This document shows, piece by piece, positions 1 through 5,657 of a stretch of 5,657 nt of DNA (the stretch's first letter is position 1; every line of letters begins with the position of its first letter). The stretch comes from Candidatus Brevefilum sp. Lineage in GTDB: Bacteria; Chloroflexota; Anaerolineae; Anaerolineales; Anaerolineaceae. Where the stretch lies: the NCBI GenBank assembly GCA_007135845.1, contig SLIC01000014.1, positions 1 to 5,657 of the forward strand, written 5' to 3'. Below the pieces are notes generated by a model, which made no database searches, was not told the origin of the DNA, and worked only from the letters and a program-made list of their open reading frames with translations. The position numbers and the translations under genes are program-made.

Positions 1-77
1 AAGATTCAAAACAATAGATTAACCCGGTGTAATTCATAAGACATAATTGGTGCGGTCAAAATCGGACCGCACCCTAC
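1..77. repeat. REP-like direct repeat, copy 1
   Basis: This copy matches bases 135-211 without gaps, 74 of 77 bases identical (differences at 47, 60 and 64). Its right part is a perfect palindrome: GGTGCGGTC (49-57) and GACCGCACC (65-73) form a 9-bp stem around a 7-base loop, followed by CTAC. Two of the three differences lie in the loop and the third two bases outside the stem, so both arms are unchanged between copies. The copy starts at the first base of the window, so its true left boundary cannot be seen. It has no coding capacity. It resembles the short extragenic palindromes (REP/BIME type) found in many bacterial genomes; the family name is unknown to me. Confidence 0.9.
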
Positions 78-95
78 GAAAGAATTGTGTTTTAT

Positions 96-123
96 GTAGG
101 GCGGGTCCCGCTTTTAAACCGCC
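96..123. repeat. Inverted palindromic unit between the repeat copies
   Basis: The 57-base spacer between the two direct repeats holds another palindrome. GTAGGG (96-101) is the reverse complement of the CCCTAC that ends copy 1 (72-77), so this unit faces the opposite way. It continues into GCGGG-T-CCCGC (101-111), and an outer pairing GGCGG (100-104) with CCGCC (119-123) is also possible. The alternation of oppositely oriented hairpins resembles a BIME-type mosaic. A run of only four T follows the inner palindrome on the plus strand, too weak to call a terminator. Confidence 0.55.
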
Positions 124-134
124 GTTGTTTTATC

Positions 135-211
135 AAGATTCAAAACAATAGATTAACCCGGTGTAATTCATAAGACATAAATGGTGCGGTCAAGATCAGA
201 CCGCACCCTAC
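135..211. repeat. REP-like direct repeat, copy 2, at 3' end of mutase gene
   Basis: Second copy of the 77-base repeat, 134 bases downstream of copy 1. Its stem is GGTGCGGTC (183-191) with GACCGCACC (199-207) around the loop 192-198. The copy ends at 211, two bases from the stop codon of the long mutase (214-216), so the mutase mRNA enters this hairpin almost directly after translation ends. On the minus strand no T-run follows the stem, so it does not look like a standard intrinsic terminator. A role in protecting the 3' end of the mRNA or in Rho-dependent termination is possible but inferred. Confidence 0.9.
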
Positions 212-213
212 AA

Positions 214-2766
214 CTATTCCAACACCTTCAACCAGGCATCTGCGATCTTGCGGTTGCGTGCTTCCAGGGCTGCCATCAATTTCTTCAATTTTTCCCTGAC
301 CTCAACCAGCGTCCAACCCCGGTCAGCGATTGTTTTCTTGACTGCCTCCCGGGTCTTCTCGGTGAGCTTGGTTTGTGAAAGCATATCCACCAATCGCCAT
401 TGGCTGTGGGCTTTTTTGATCTCCTCAATCGTCAGGTCTTCCAACTTGGCCAGGGCAGCATCCATGATCACCCGACCCTGTTGGGGGTCAACGGACTCGA
501 CATAAATGCGGTTGATGGGCTCGGTACCGGAGGCGCGCACGCGTAGCTGGTAACGGTCATCCCCTTCAGCATCCCGCAGCTGCATCTCGGCGATCTCGTA
601 ACGGATCCCGCCCAGGAAGGCAATTGGCATTCCGGCCACTTGGGGCGCTTCGCCTGACTCGGCCAAATCAAGGTAATAACTGATAAATGCCTCCTTGGCC
701 TCCAAAGGCGCATCCACATCCTCCCGCCCAGTATGAGAGCTATCATCATCCGGTGAGCACCCAAAGGACTCCCATAAACCTTCCATGTTTACAGTATCCT
801 CCCATATCTCGCGGATCGTCTTGAGCGGGTTTTCTTCCCGGGTACCAAAATAGGCCAGCATGTCCATCACCAGCAGGTTTGCCCAGGGACCATCCTTATC
901 GGTAATGTGCCCACGGGTGGTCAGCCCCGAAGATTCCTCCCCGCCAATCAGGATGCGGTCACGCCAGTCCTCTGGCAGTTGTTTTTGTGCCTGGTAAGCC
1001 CGATCAACCCGGCGGATCTCCTCGATGTACTTGATCCCTACCGGCACCAGGAAGGCATGTTTCAAGATACGGTCTTCACGATCACCGATGCTGATCCTGT
1101 AAAAGGGATGACTGACATACCCCGGGAGCGCACCTTCAGCCGGTTGATTGTCTTCATTGCCCGGGATCATGCCCGCCAGGACCTCGTTAAGGGGTGATCC
1201 CGTCTGTGTGGCGATCACCCGGCCCGTAATACCGCGTTCCACTCCCAGGTAGCGGATCAGCATGGGCAGGATCTGGTTCGGGCGGAAGTACACCCCGCCC
1301 TGATCGACTATCCCAAAGCGGTCGGCATCGGTGTCCATCCCTAAGCCCAGATGGGCACCCGTTTCAGCCACCCTGTCTTTGAGAGGATTGATAAAGGGTT
1401 CCTCCGGGTTGGCATAATCGAGGCCGGTCAGTTCGGGGTCCCGCTGGGCATGCACCACTGTGTAGCGCACACCGGCTTCACCAACCAGTCGTGTCAGGTA
1501 CCCCCGACCCGAGCCATGGAATTCGTCAATCACAACCATCTTATCGCTGAAAAAGTCGCGGATGCGGTCAAAATCGACCGGGATGCGGGCATTCCCACGA
1601 CCGTTGTCCTTGATCCAGGCCACATAATCATCCAGGGGATCAAATCCCCGCAGCCGCCCCTGCTGTCGGCCATCTACCAGGCTGGTGGTACGGGCATCCG
1701 CATCGACCAACTGCATCTCGTTAATATGGAAAGAGACGAAATCTGTCAGGTTGGTGGGCGCCGGGTAACCCAGGCGTGGGTTAAACTTGATTCCCTGCCA
1801 CTCAGGTGGGTTATGGCTGGCAGTGCAGATAATCAGCCCAGCCACCTCATCGGCTGGCACGTAATCCGTCAGGTAATACACCAGGGCAGGTGTGGGGGTA
1901 TCGCGGTTGGCAAAATCAACCGTAAAACCATTCGCCAGGCAGACTTCCGCCGTCCATTGCGCCACCCGGTCTGCGTTGCGGCGTGTGTCGTAACCAATCA
2001 CGATCTTCCGACCAGCGAGGTTTTCACGTCCGACAAAATCCGGCACATTGATGTCGTTGAGATAATCACAAACCGCCTGGACGACCTGCTTTGCCCGTTG
2101 CTCGGTAAAATCCGCGCCCCAGCGGCCGCGTACGCCAGAGGTGCCAAAACGCAGGTATTTGCGATCATAAATCATGCGCAGCAGCCCTGTACTTTGCTCA
2201 TCACCAATCAGGAGCGGTTCCTGTGTGCGCAATCGGAACATGATCAAGCGTTCATAAATATTCCCAATCTGCACAACCCGGAAGGGCATCCAGCGGTTGG
2301 GATCGATCCGGTAGTCCATGCTGTCCAGCAAGGGCAGGATTTCGTGGTCAATATCAGTCCGCAAACTGTCAAAAGCCGGTGCCGCCAGATAATCCTTTGC
2401 CAGGCTGATTGCTTTCCGACGCAGCTCGCCTGTCAGGGGAATATAAACCTCGTCGATTAAAGAACGCCGAGACTCACCTTGCGGGTCCTTGGGCAAGAAC
2501 TGCTCTAAACGGTACTGTGTACCGGTCGCGATCAAGGTCAGCAAAATGCTGAAGACACGCGAAGCATTCACCGGATCCCTGGCAATTAACGCTGGATCAA
2601 CCAGCACCTTCTGCTTGATCACATCCAGGAACGACCCCATGGCATCCACACTGGCGTGCCAGGCAGGCTCAGTTTCAGCAATCAGCAGTTCACGATTGAT
2701 CTGGTTGAAAAAAACACCCAATTGCGGGATGTCAATCGTATCAAAAGCGATGTTTAACTTATCCAT
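214..2766 (-). CDS. Phosphoglucomutase/phosphomannomutase family protein with long N- and C-terminal extensions
   Basis: An alpha-D-phosphohexomutase that would interconvert hexose 6-phosphate and hexose 1-phosphate in the cytoplasm, feeding nucleotide-sugar or glycogen synthesis. All four family signatures are present in order: substrate loop FGTSGVRG (207-214); catalytic TASHNP (315-320) with phosphoserine Ser317; metal loop DTDADR (478-483); sugar-recognition loop GGEESSG (608-614) followed by GHITDKDG; and phosphate loop RASGTEP (744-750). The GEES-type sugar loop fits a glucose- or mannose-phosphate enzyme rather than a glucosamine one, but which sugar cannot be read. Family members are usually about 450-550 residues; this one is 850. 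Residues 1-203 form a mostly helical-looking segment I do not recognise, and about 766-850 form a charged helical tail rich in Lys and Glu. There is no signal peptide. The ATG has an AGGAG six bases upstream. The gene lies 76 bases after glmM and probably shares its transcript. Confidence 0.9.
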   Translation of the reverse strand: MDKLNIAFDTIDIPQLGVFFNQINRELLIAETEPAWHASVDAMGSFLDVIKQKVLVDPALIARDPVNASRVFSILLTLIATGTQYRLEQFLPKDPQGESRRSLIDEVYIPLTGELRRKAISLAKDYLAAPAFDSLRTDIDHEILPLLDSMDYRIDPNRWMPFRVVQIGNIYERLIMFRLRTQEPLLIGDEQSTGLLRMIYDRKYLRFGTSGVRGRWGADFTEQRAKQVVQAVCDYLNDINVPDFVGRENLAGRKIVIGYDTRRNADRVAQWTAEVCLANGFTVDFANRDTPTPALVYYLTDYVPADEVAGLIICTASHNPPEWQGIKFNPRLGYPAPTNLTDFVSFHINEMQLVDADARTTSLVDGRQQGRLRGFDPLDDYVAWIKDNGRGNARIPVDFDRIRDFFSDKMVVIDEFHGSGRGYLTRLVGEAGVRYTVVHAQRDPELTGLDYANPEEPFINPLKDRVAETGAHLGLGMDTDADRFGIVDQGGVYFRPNQILPMLIRYLGVERGITGRVIATQTGSPLNEVLAGMIPGNEDNQPAEGALPGYVSHPFYRISIGDREDRILKHAFLVPVGIKYIEEIRRVDRAYQAQKQLPEDWRDRILIGGEESSGLTTRGHITDKDGPWANLLVMDMLAYFGTREENPLKTIREIWEDTVNMEGLWESFGCSPDDDSSHTGREDVDAPLEAKEAFISYYLDLAESGEAPQVAGMPIAFLGGIRYEIAEMQLRDAEGDDRYQLRVRASGTEPINRIYVESVDPQQGRVIMDAALAKLEDLTIEEIKKAHSQWRLVDMLSQTKLTEKTREAVKKTIADRGWTLVEVREKLKKLMAALEARNRKIADAWLKVLE

Positions 2767-2772
2767 TTATGA

Positions 2773-2777
2773 CTCCT
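2773..2777 (-). promoter_or_regulatory. Ribosome binding site of the long mutase
   Basis: On the minus strand AGGAG sits six bases before the ATG at 2766. This good spacing supports the full-length start, and therefore the reality of the unusual N-terminal extension, rather than a start nearer to the mutase core at residue 204. Confidence 0.75.
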
Positions 2778-2838
2778 AACTATGACTCTTTAACCGGTAA
2801 CGGGTGATTCAATGAGACCGTGTAAAAAACTGGGCAGT

Positions 2839-2855
2839 GCGGTCATCCTGACCGC
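2839..2855 (-). repeat. Short relative of the REP-like hairpin overlapping the glmM stop codon
   Basis: GCGGTCA (2839-2845) and TGACCGC (2849-2855) form a perfect 7-bp stem with a 3-base loop. On the minus strand it shares GCGGTC and TGACCGCAC with the left-end repeats but has a shorter loop. The stop codon TGA of glmM (2845-2843) lies inside one arm. A second small palindrome, ACCCGC-C-GCGGGT (2863-2875), lies just upstream within the gene. A run of six T follows on the minus strand (2829-2824), nine bases after the stem. That is farther than in a standard intrinsic terminator, so a weak attenuator between the two mutase genes is possible but not established. Confidence 0.65.
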
Positions 2856-4321
2856 GCCATCAACCCGCCGCGGGTAACATTCAACACCTCAAGGAGGCTC
2901 CCCGGGGGAGTGTTCGTGACGGCTTGGACAAGTTCACACAGGGCAAAAGCCTTCGTGGCTAACTCAGCCTCGGTGTGACGGGTATCTGCCTCAAGCATCA
3001 GCCGCACCTTGGGTTCCGTCCCGGAATAGCGCAAGTTGAGCCTTGTGAGCCCTGGCAAGTCGGCTCTGATCGCCTCTTGCATGGCAACCACTTCTTCAAT
3101 ATGCTCCAGGTCGATTTTCTCTGCCACATTTGCCGAAGCAATCACCTGGGGATATTTATGGATGCTTTCTGCCAGTTCTGACAGGGTTGCGCTCCCGCTG
3201 GCTAAGAAAGCCCGGATCAAGTAGATGGCCGACCGCAAACCATCCCCGGTGGTGTGTTCCTCATCCATCAGGATAATATGACCGGATTGCTCCCCACCTA
3301 AGCCGATCGAGCCGTGCGGTTTACCCTCAGACATCAAATCGCTTAACTCCCCCATGATGAATTTATCACCAACCTTTGTTTCAATAAAGTTTATATCTCT
3401 GTGAGCAAAATAATCTACCAGCGACCCGTTTCGCATAACCGTACTGACGACAGTATCTCCCAGCAGCCTGCCGTGGGAATGTAAATAATCCCCCAGGATC
3501 GCCAGCATATGGTCACCATCCACCAGGTTTCCAGCTTCGTCAACAAAGATCACCCGGTCAGCATCACCGTCAAAGACCACACCAAAATTGGCGCCGTAGC
3601 GGTGGATCAGCGAGCTCAAGTCACCCGGCTGCTGACGAACGTGTTCTGAGCCTGCTTTTTCGTTGATGTTGATCCCTGTTGGCGAGGCATGGATGGCGAC
3701 TACCTCAGCACCCAGGCGCGAAAACACCTCTGGTGCATACCATGAAGCTGCGCCATTGGCACAATCCAGGACCAGTTTAAGACCGCGCAGGGTCAGATCC
3801 TGGTGCTCGTCCACCAGGTGGTCAGCATATAACTCGCGCATATCAATCCCAGCAATCCGCCGGCCATATTGGTAGGCTTGGGCATTGCTCAGATCTATGG
3901 GGTCGCTCAGCAGGGCTTCAATATCTAGTTCCACATCCTCACTTAACTTTAAGGCCTGTTCATTGAAGAACTTAATCCCATTTTCATTAACAGGGTTATG
4001 AGAAGCAGAGATCACAATCCCGGCTTCAGCATTCATCTTCCGCACCATGAACGCCACCCCCGGTGTGGTGATAACTCCTAGATCAACGACTGTTGCACCG
4101 CTGGCCAGCAACCCGGTTGTGAGGGCGCTTTGCAGCATTTCACCCGATTGACGTGTATCGCGTCCAATCACAAATGAGGGGTGTGATGCCTTTCGTGATA
4201 ATACCACCCCGGCTGCATACCCTAAACGGGTCACAAACTCGGGCACCAGCGGGTGCTGTCCAACATGACCACGCATCCCATCCGTGCCGAAATATTGCCG
4301 CTTTTGTTTCTTTAAAGCCAT
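2843..4321 (-). CDS. glmM: Phosphoglucosamine mutase
   Basis: Converts glucosamine 6-phosphate to glucosamine 1-phosphate, the step before GlmU on the way to UDP-N-acetylglucosamine, peptidoglycan and other amino-sugar polymers; cytoplasmic. The family signatures are complete: YFGTDGMRG (10-18); catalytic ISASHNP (104-110) with phosphoserine Ser107; metal loop DGDADR (251-256); sugar loop GGEQSGH (342-348), the form typical of GlmM rather than of glucose or mannose mutases, followed by TTGDG (357-361); and phosphate loop RYSGTEP (431-437). At 492 residues it is longer than the usual 445-450. Part of the excess is a tail of about 22 residues after the last family helix (about 470), and its final codons run into a palindromic repeat. 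The Met in GTDGMRG replaces the usual Ile. The ATG lies nine bases after AGGAG. It sits between the hydrolase gene and the second mutase, all in the same direction. Confidence 0.93.
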   Translation of the reverse strand: MALKKQKRQYFGTDGMRGHVGQHPLVPEFVTRLGYAAGVVLSRKASHPSFVIGRDTRQSGEMLQSALTTGLLASGATVVDLGVITTPGVAFMVRKMNAEAGIVISASHNPVNENGIKFFNEQALKLSEDVELDIEALLSDPIDLSNAQAYQYGRRIAGIDMRELYADHLVDEHQDLTLRGLKLVLDCANGAASWYAPEVFSRLGAEVVAIHASPTGININEKAGSEHVRQQPGDLSSLIHRYGANFGVVFDGDADRVIFVDEAGNLVDGDHMLAILGDYLHSHGRLLGDTVVSTVMRNGSLVDYFAHRDINFIETKVGDKFIMGELSDLMSEGKPHGSIGLGGEQSGHIILMDEEHTTGDGLRSAIYLIRAFLASGSATLSELAESIHKYPQVIASANVAEKIDLEHIEEVVAMQEAIRADLPGLTRLNLRYSGTEPKVRLMLEADTRHTEAELATKAFALCELVQAVTNTPPGSLLEVLNVTRGGLMARSG

Positions 4322-4330
4322 CTGACATTA

Positions 4331-4335
4331 CTCCT
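4331..4335 (-). promoter_or_regulatory. Ribosome binding site of glmM
   Basis: AGGAG on the minus strand, nine bases before the ATG at 4321. A second ATG at 4328 lies closer to it but is in another frame and opens only a 62-codon reading frame, so 4321 is the true start. Confidence 0.7.
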
Positions 4336-4412
4336 GTTCAATAAAACCTGATTTTTAGGATCACCCAGCGCACCCCTGTTTCCAGCCAAATTCAGCGCGC
4401 GCATGTATGTGT

Positions 4413-5324
4413 TCAATCCTTGATTATCTGTAAATCTGCAACGACCGGCAGGTGGTCTGATGCTCGCCGGCTGAGGTCACCCGCATCGATCCGACAGACA
4501 TAATCAGACAAGCGTTCCTGCGGGCAAAAAAAGATGTGGTCAACCGCGTCTGCGAGCGCGGGATGGGTCGGCCCCTCATTCTCTGGCTTTAAACGAATGA
4601 ATCCTGGTGCTGCATCCAGTAATTGCCTGAGACTACGCTCGTCTTCTGTTGCGTTAAAATCTCCAGCCAGGATCAAAGGTTGATTTTTATTCAAGATGAA
4701 GGTCTGTACCAAATCCAGAAACCGGCTGATTTGTTCAAAACGCATATGTTGGGCTTCTTTTATCTTTTGAGGGTGTCCGTTCGGCGGCCGCTCTCCGACC
4801 AGGGTGGTCAGGTGCAGCGTTGATAAAAATGGGAAGGGGGCTTCCTTCAAACGTGTTAACAACACAAACCTTGGATCTGTATCACGGTTGCCTTCGTAAG
4901 CTACAGGACGAAAAACCGGGATGTTACGTGGTAAGCCAGGACGGGTGGGATCACTCAGGCGGGCAAAGGGTTTGCGGGCAAGGATGGCATTACCCTTTGA
5001 CCAATTCCACCAGTCATTAAAGATCCCTTTCACCATCACATCTTTTTTCACTTGCATATCCGTTTCCATCGAAACCGTTTTGCCATAGAAGGCATAATCA
5101 TATTTCCCTGCATGGCTGATTGCGTCCATCAAGCCATGGGTGCCCCCATCCGCATCAATGTATTGTGTGACCTCTTGCAAGCACAACACATCCGCATCCA
5201 AACGGTTGACGAGTATTTCCAGTGCGGCCTGACGGGATTGCTGCGTATCATGGGGATACTCTTCAAAGGTCTTAACCCCACCGCCAATATTCAATGTGGC
5301 AATGCGTAAATTCAATGTTGACAC
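4413..5324 (-). CDS. Endonuclease/exonuclease/phosphatase family hydrolase
   Basis: A metal-dependent phosphodiesterase or phosphatase of the fold shared by exonuclease III, DNase I, inositol-phosphate 5-phosphatases and sphingomyelinases. The active-site set is intact along its 303 residues: N-terminal strand ATLNIGGG with Asn12; LQEV with metal-binding Glu51; STLHL with His171; GDFNA with Asp222 and Asn224; VDHIF with Asp262; and SDHLPV with Asp290 and the catalytic His291. The length fits a single stand-alone domain. I see no signal peptide or membrane segment, so it is probably cytoplasmic. The substrate cannot be inferred: nothing marks it clearly as a DNA-repair enzyme rather than a phospholipid, nucleotide or sugar-phosphate phosphatase. 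It starts with GTG, supported by AAGGGGG seven bases upstream and by the MSTLNLRIATLN start, which leads straight into the first core strand. It is the first gene of the apparent unit, 91 bases before glmM. Confidence 0.87.
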   Translation of the reverse strand: MSTLNLRIATLNIGGGVKTFEEYPHDTQQSRQAALEILVNRLDADVLCLQEVTQYIDADGGTHGLMDAISHAGKYDYAFYGKTVSMETDMQVKKDVMVKGIFNDWWNWSKGNAILARKPFARLSDPTRPGLPRNIPVFRPVAYEGNRDTDPRFVLLTRLKEAPFPFLSTLHLTTLVGERPPNGHPQKIKEAQHMRFEQISRFLDLVQTFILNKNQPLILAGDFNATEDERSLRQLLDAAPGFIRLKPENEGPTHPALADAVDHIFFCPQERLSDYVCRIDAGDLSRRASDHLPVVADLQIIKD

Positions 5325-5331
5325 GGCTGAT

Positions 5332-5338
5332 CCCCCTT
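5332..5338 (-). promoter_or_regulatory. Ribosome binding site deciding the GTG start of the hydrolase
   Basis: The minus strand reads AAGGGGG seven bases before the GTG at 5324. A more perfect AGGAGG (5346-5341) lies 16 bases from that GTG, which is too far, and no start codon lies between the two, so the purine-rich AAGGGGG is the likelier site. Confidence 0.55.
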
Positions 5339-5389
5339 CGCCTCCTGACAGGATGTGATTGACAAATTGATTAATAACATAACAACTGA

Positions 5390-5398
5390 ATTATACCA
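5390..5398 (-). promoter_or_regulatory. Extended -10 promoter for the hydrolase-glmM-mutase unit
   Basis: The minus strand reads TG-G-TATAAT, a perfect -10 hexamer (5395-5390) with the extended TG element. Seventeen bases upstream lies only a run of T (5418-5413), a poor -35, as is common for extended -10 promoters. Transcription would start near 5383, leaving a leader of about 60 bases before the GTG at 5324. The site lies just downstream of the putative terminator of the preceding gene, where a new transcription unit would be expected to start. Confidence 0.6.
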
Positions 5399-5412
5399 AC
5401 GAACCCCCCTAT

Positions 5413-5440
5413 AAAAAAAGACGCAATTGGCGGTGGCGTC
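5413..5440 (-). terminator. Probable intrinsic terminator of the upstream minus-strand gene
   Basis: On the minus strand GACGC (5440-5436) pairs with GCGTC (5424-5420) around an 11-base loop, and seven T (5419-5413) follow at once. The stem is short (5 bp) but GC-rich and the T-run is uninterrupted. It lies about 125 bases after the stop codon at 5565 and just before the promoter of the next unit. Confidence 0.55.
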
Positions 5441-5564
5441 GTCAGGGAAAACCTTATTGCTAATGCCACTCAATTGTGAATACGATCAAAAACATTTGCC
5501 CAAGACGCGTCACCTGGTTACTAATACCTGATCCTTAATCGCCATTTACCCGATCACCTGAAAC

Positions 5565-5657
5565 CTAATCATCTGTTCTCCATTCCCAAATATATCGCAA
5601 CCAATGCTCTGGATAAGTGATTAATTTGCCAGGCGCGTAATCAGCAATTCCAGGGCA
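5565..5657 (-). CDS. C-terminal end of an unrecognised protein, cut by the window edge
   Basis: Reading the minus strand from base 5657 gives 30 codons open from the edge, ending ...YPEHWLRYIWEWRTDD and then TAG at 5567-5565. The residue mix (aromatic, charged, a regular helical-looking pattern) looks like a protein end rather than random DNA, and a terminator-like hairpin follows about 125 bases later. The fragment is too short to identify; I know no family from this ending. It could also be a chance open frame, since 30 codons is within what random sequence can give. The sequence between it and the terminator (5441-5564) holds only short imperfect repeats and no gene that I can see. Confidence 0.45.
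   Translation of the reverse strand, partial: CPGIADYAPGKLITYPEHWLRYIWEWRTDD

Noticed and set aside
1..211. CRISPR array
   Set aside because: There are only two long copies, each with an internal palindrome and a spacer of 57 bases that itself contains a related palindrome; no cas gene is present.
181..378. A 65-codon plus-strand frame starting in repeat copy 2
   Set aside because: It begins in the palindrome and runs antisense to the conserved-frame mutase tail; there is no ribosome binding site and the Cys/Phe/Leu-rich product looks random.
1351..2460. A 369-codon open frame on the plus strand
   Set aside because: It lies wholly antisense to the long mutase, whose catalytic and metal-binding motifs are read on the minus strand; its translation shows no family motif or domain-like pattern.
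2896..2917. GC-rich palindrome CTCCC-CGG-GGGAG inside the end of glmM
   Set aside because: It is short, within coding sequence, and lacks a T-run; probably codon-driven.
214..4321. Recent tandem duplication of one mutase gene
   Set aside because: Outside the shared signature motifs the two proteins differ strongly in sequence, length and sugar-loop type.
4140..4328. A 62-codon minus-strand frame overlapping the start of glmM
   Set aside because: It uses an ATG seven bases upstream in another frame; the GlmM frame carries the FGTDG signature, so this is a shadow.

Overview
The window is a compact stretch of bacterial chromosome with every gene on the minus strand, so it reads from right to left. 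It holds three complete genes and probably the last codons of a fourth at the right edge. The mid-range GC, the sugar-phosphate mutases and the short palindromic GTAGGG/GCGGTC intergenic repeats would fit an Anaerolineae-like member of the Chloroflexota. That placement is an impression from the style of the sequence; no marker gene here proves it.

Layout in order of transcription. (1) 5657-5565: a 30-residue C-terminal fragment of an unrecognised protein, followed by a stem-loop and T-run (5440-5413) that looks like its terminator. (2) 5398-5390: a strong extended -10 promoter motif. (3) 5324-4413: an endonuclease/exonuclease/phosphatase-fold hydrolase with a complete set of active-site motifs. 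(4) 4321-2843: phosphoglucosamine mutase (GlmM), the cell-wall precursor enzyme. (5) 2766-214: an 850-residue phosphoglucomutase/phosphomannomutase-type enzyme, much longer than its family because of unrecognised extensions of about 200 residues at the N-terminus and about 85 at the C-terminus. The spacers are 91 and 76 bases. I see no convincing promoter in either, so the three genes may be one transcription unit.

The two mutases are paralogues from one superfamily. They would control glucosamine-6-P to glucosamine-1-P (toward UDP-GlcNAc and peptidoglycan) and hexose-6-P to hexose-1-P (toward nucleotide sugars and glycogen). The hydrolase has no obvious biochemical link to them.

The left end (1-213) is non-coding. 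It contains two 77-base direct-repeat copies, 74/77 identical, each with a perfect 9-bp stem, around a third palindrome in the opposite orientation. One copy begins two bases after the stop codon of the long mutase. A shortened relative of the hairpin lies across the 3' end of glmM and supplies its stop codon.

I find no defence system, mobile-element gene, CRISPR array, tRNA or rRNA. Most of the window is ordinary metabolism. The least explained items are the N-terminal extension of the long mutase and the REP-like hairpin family placed at both mutase gene ends.
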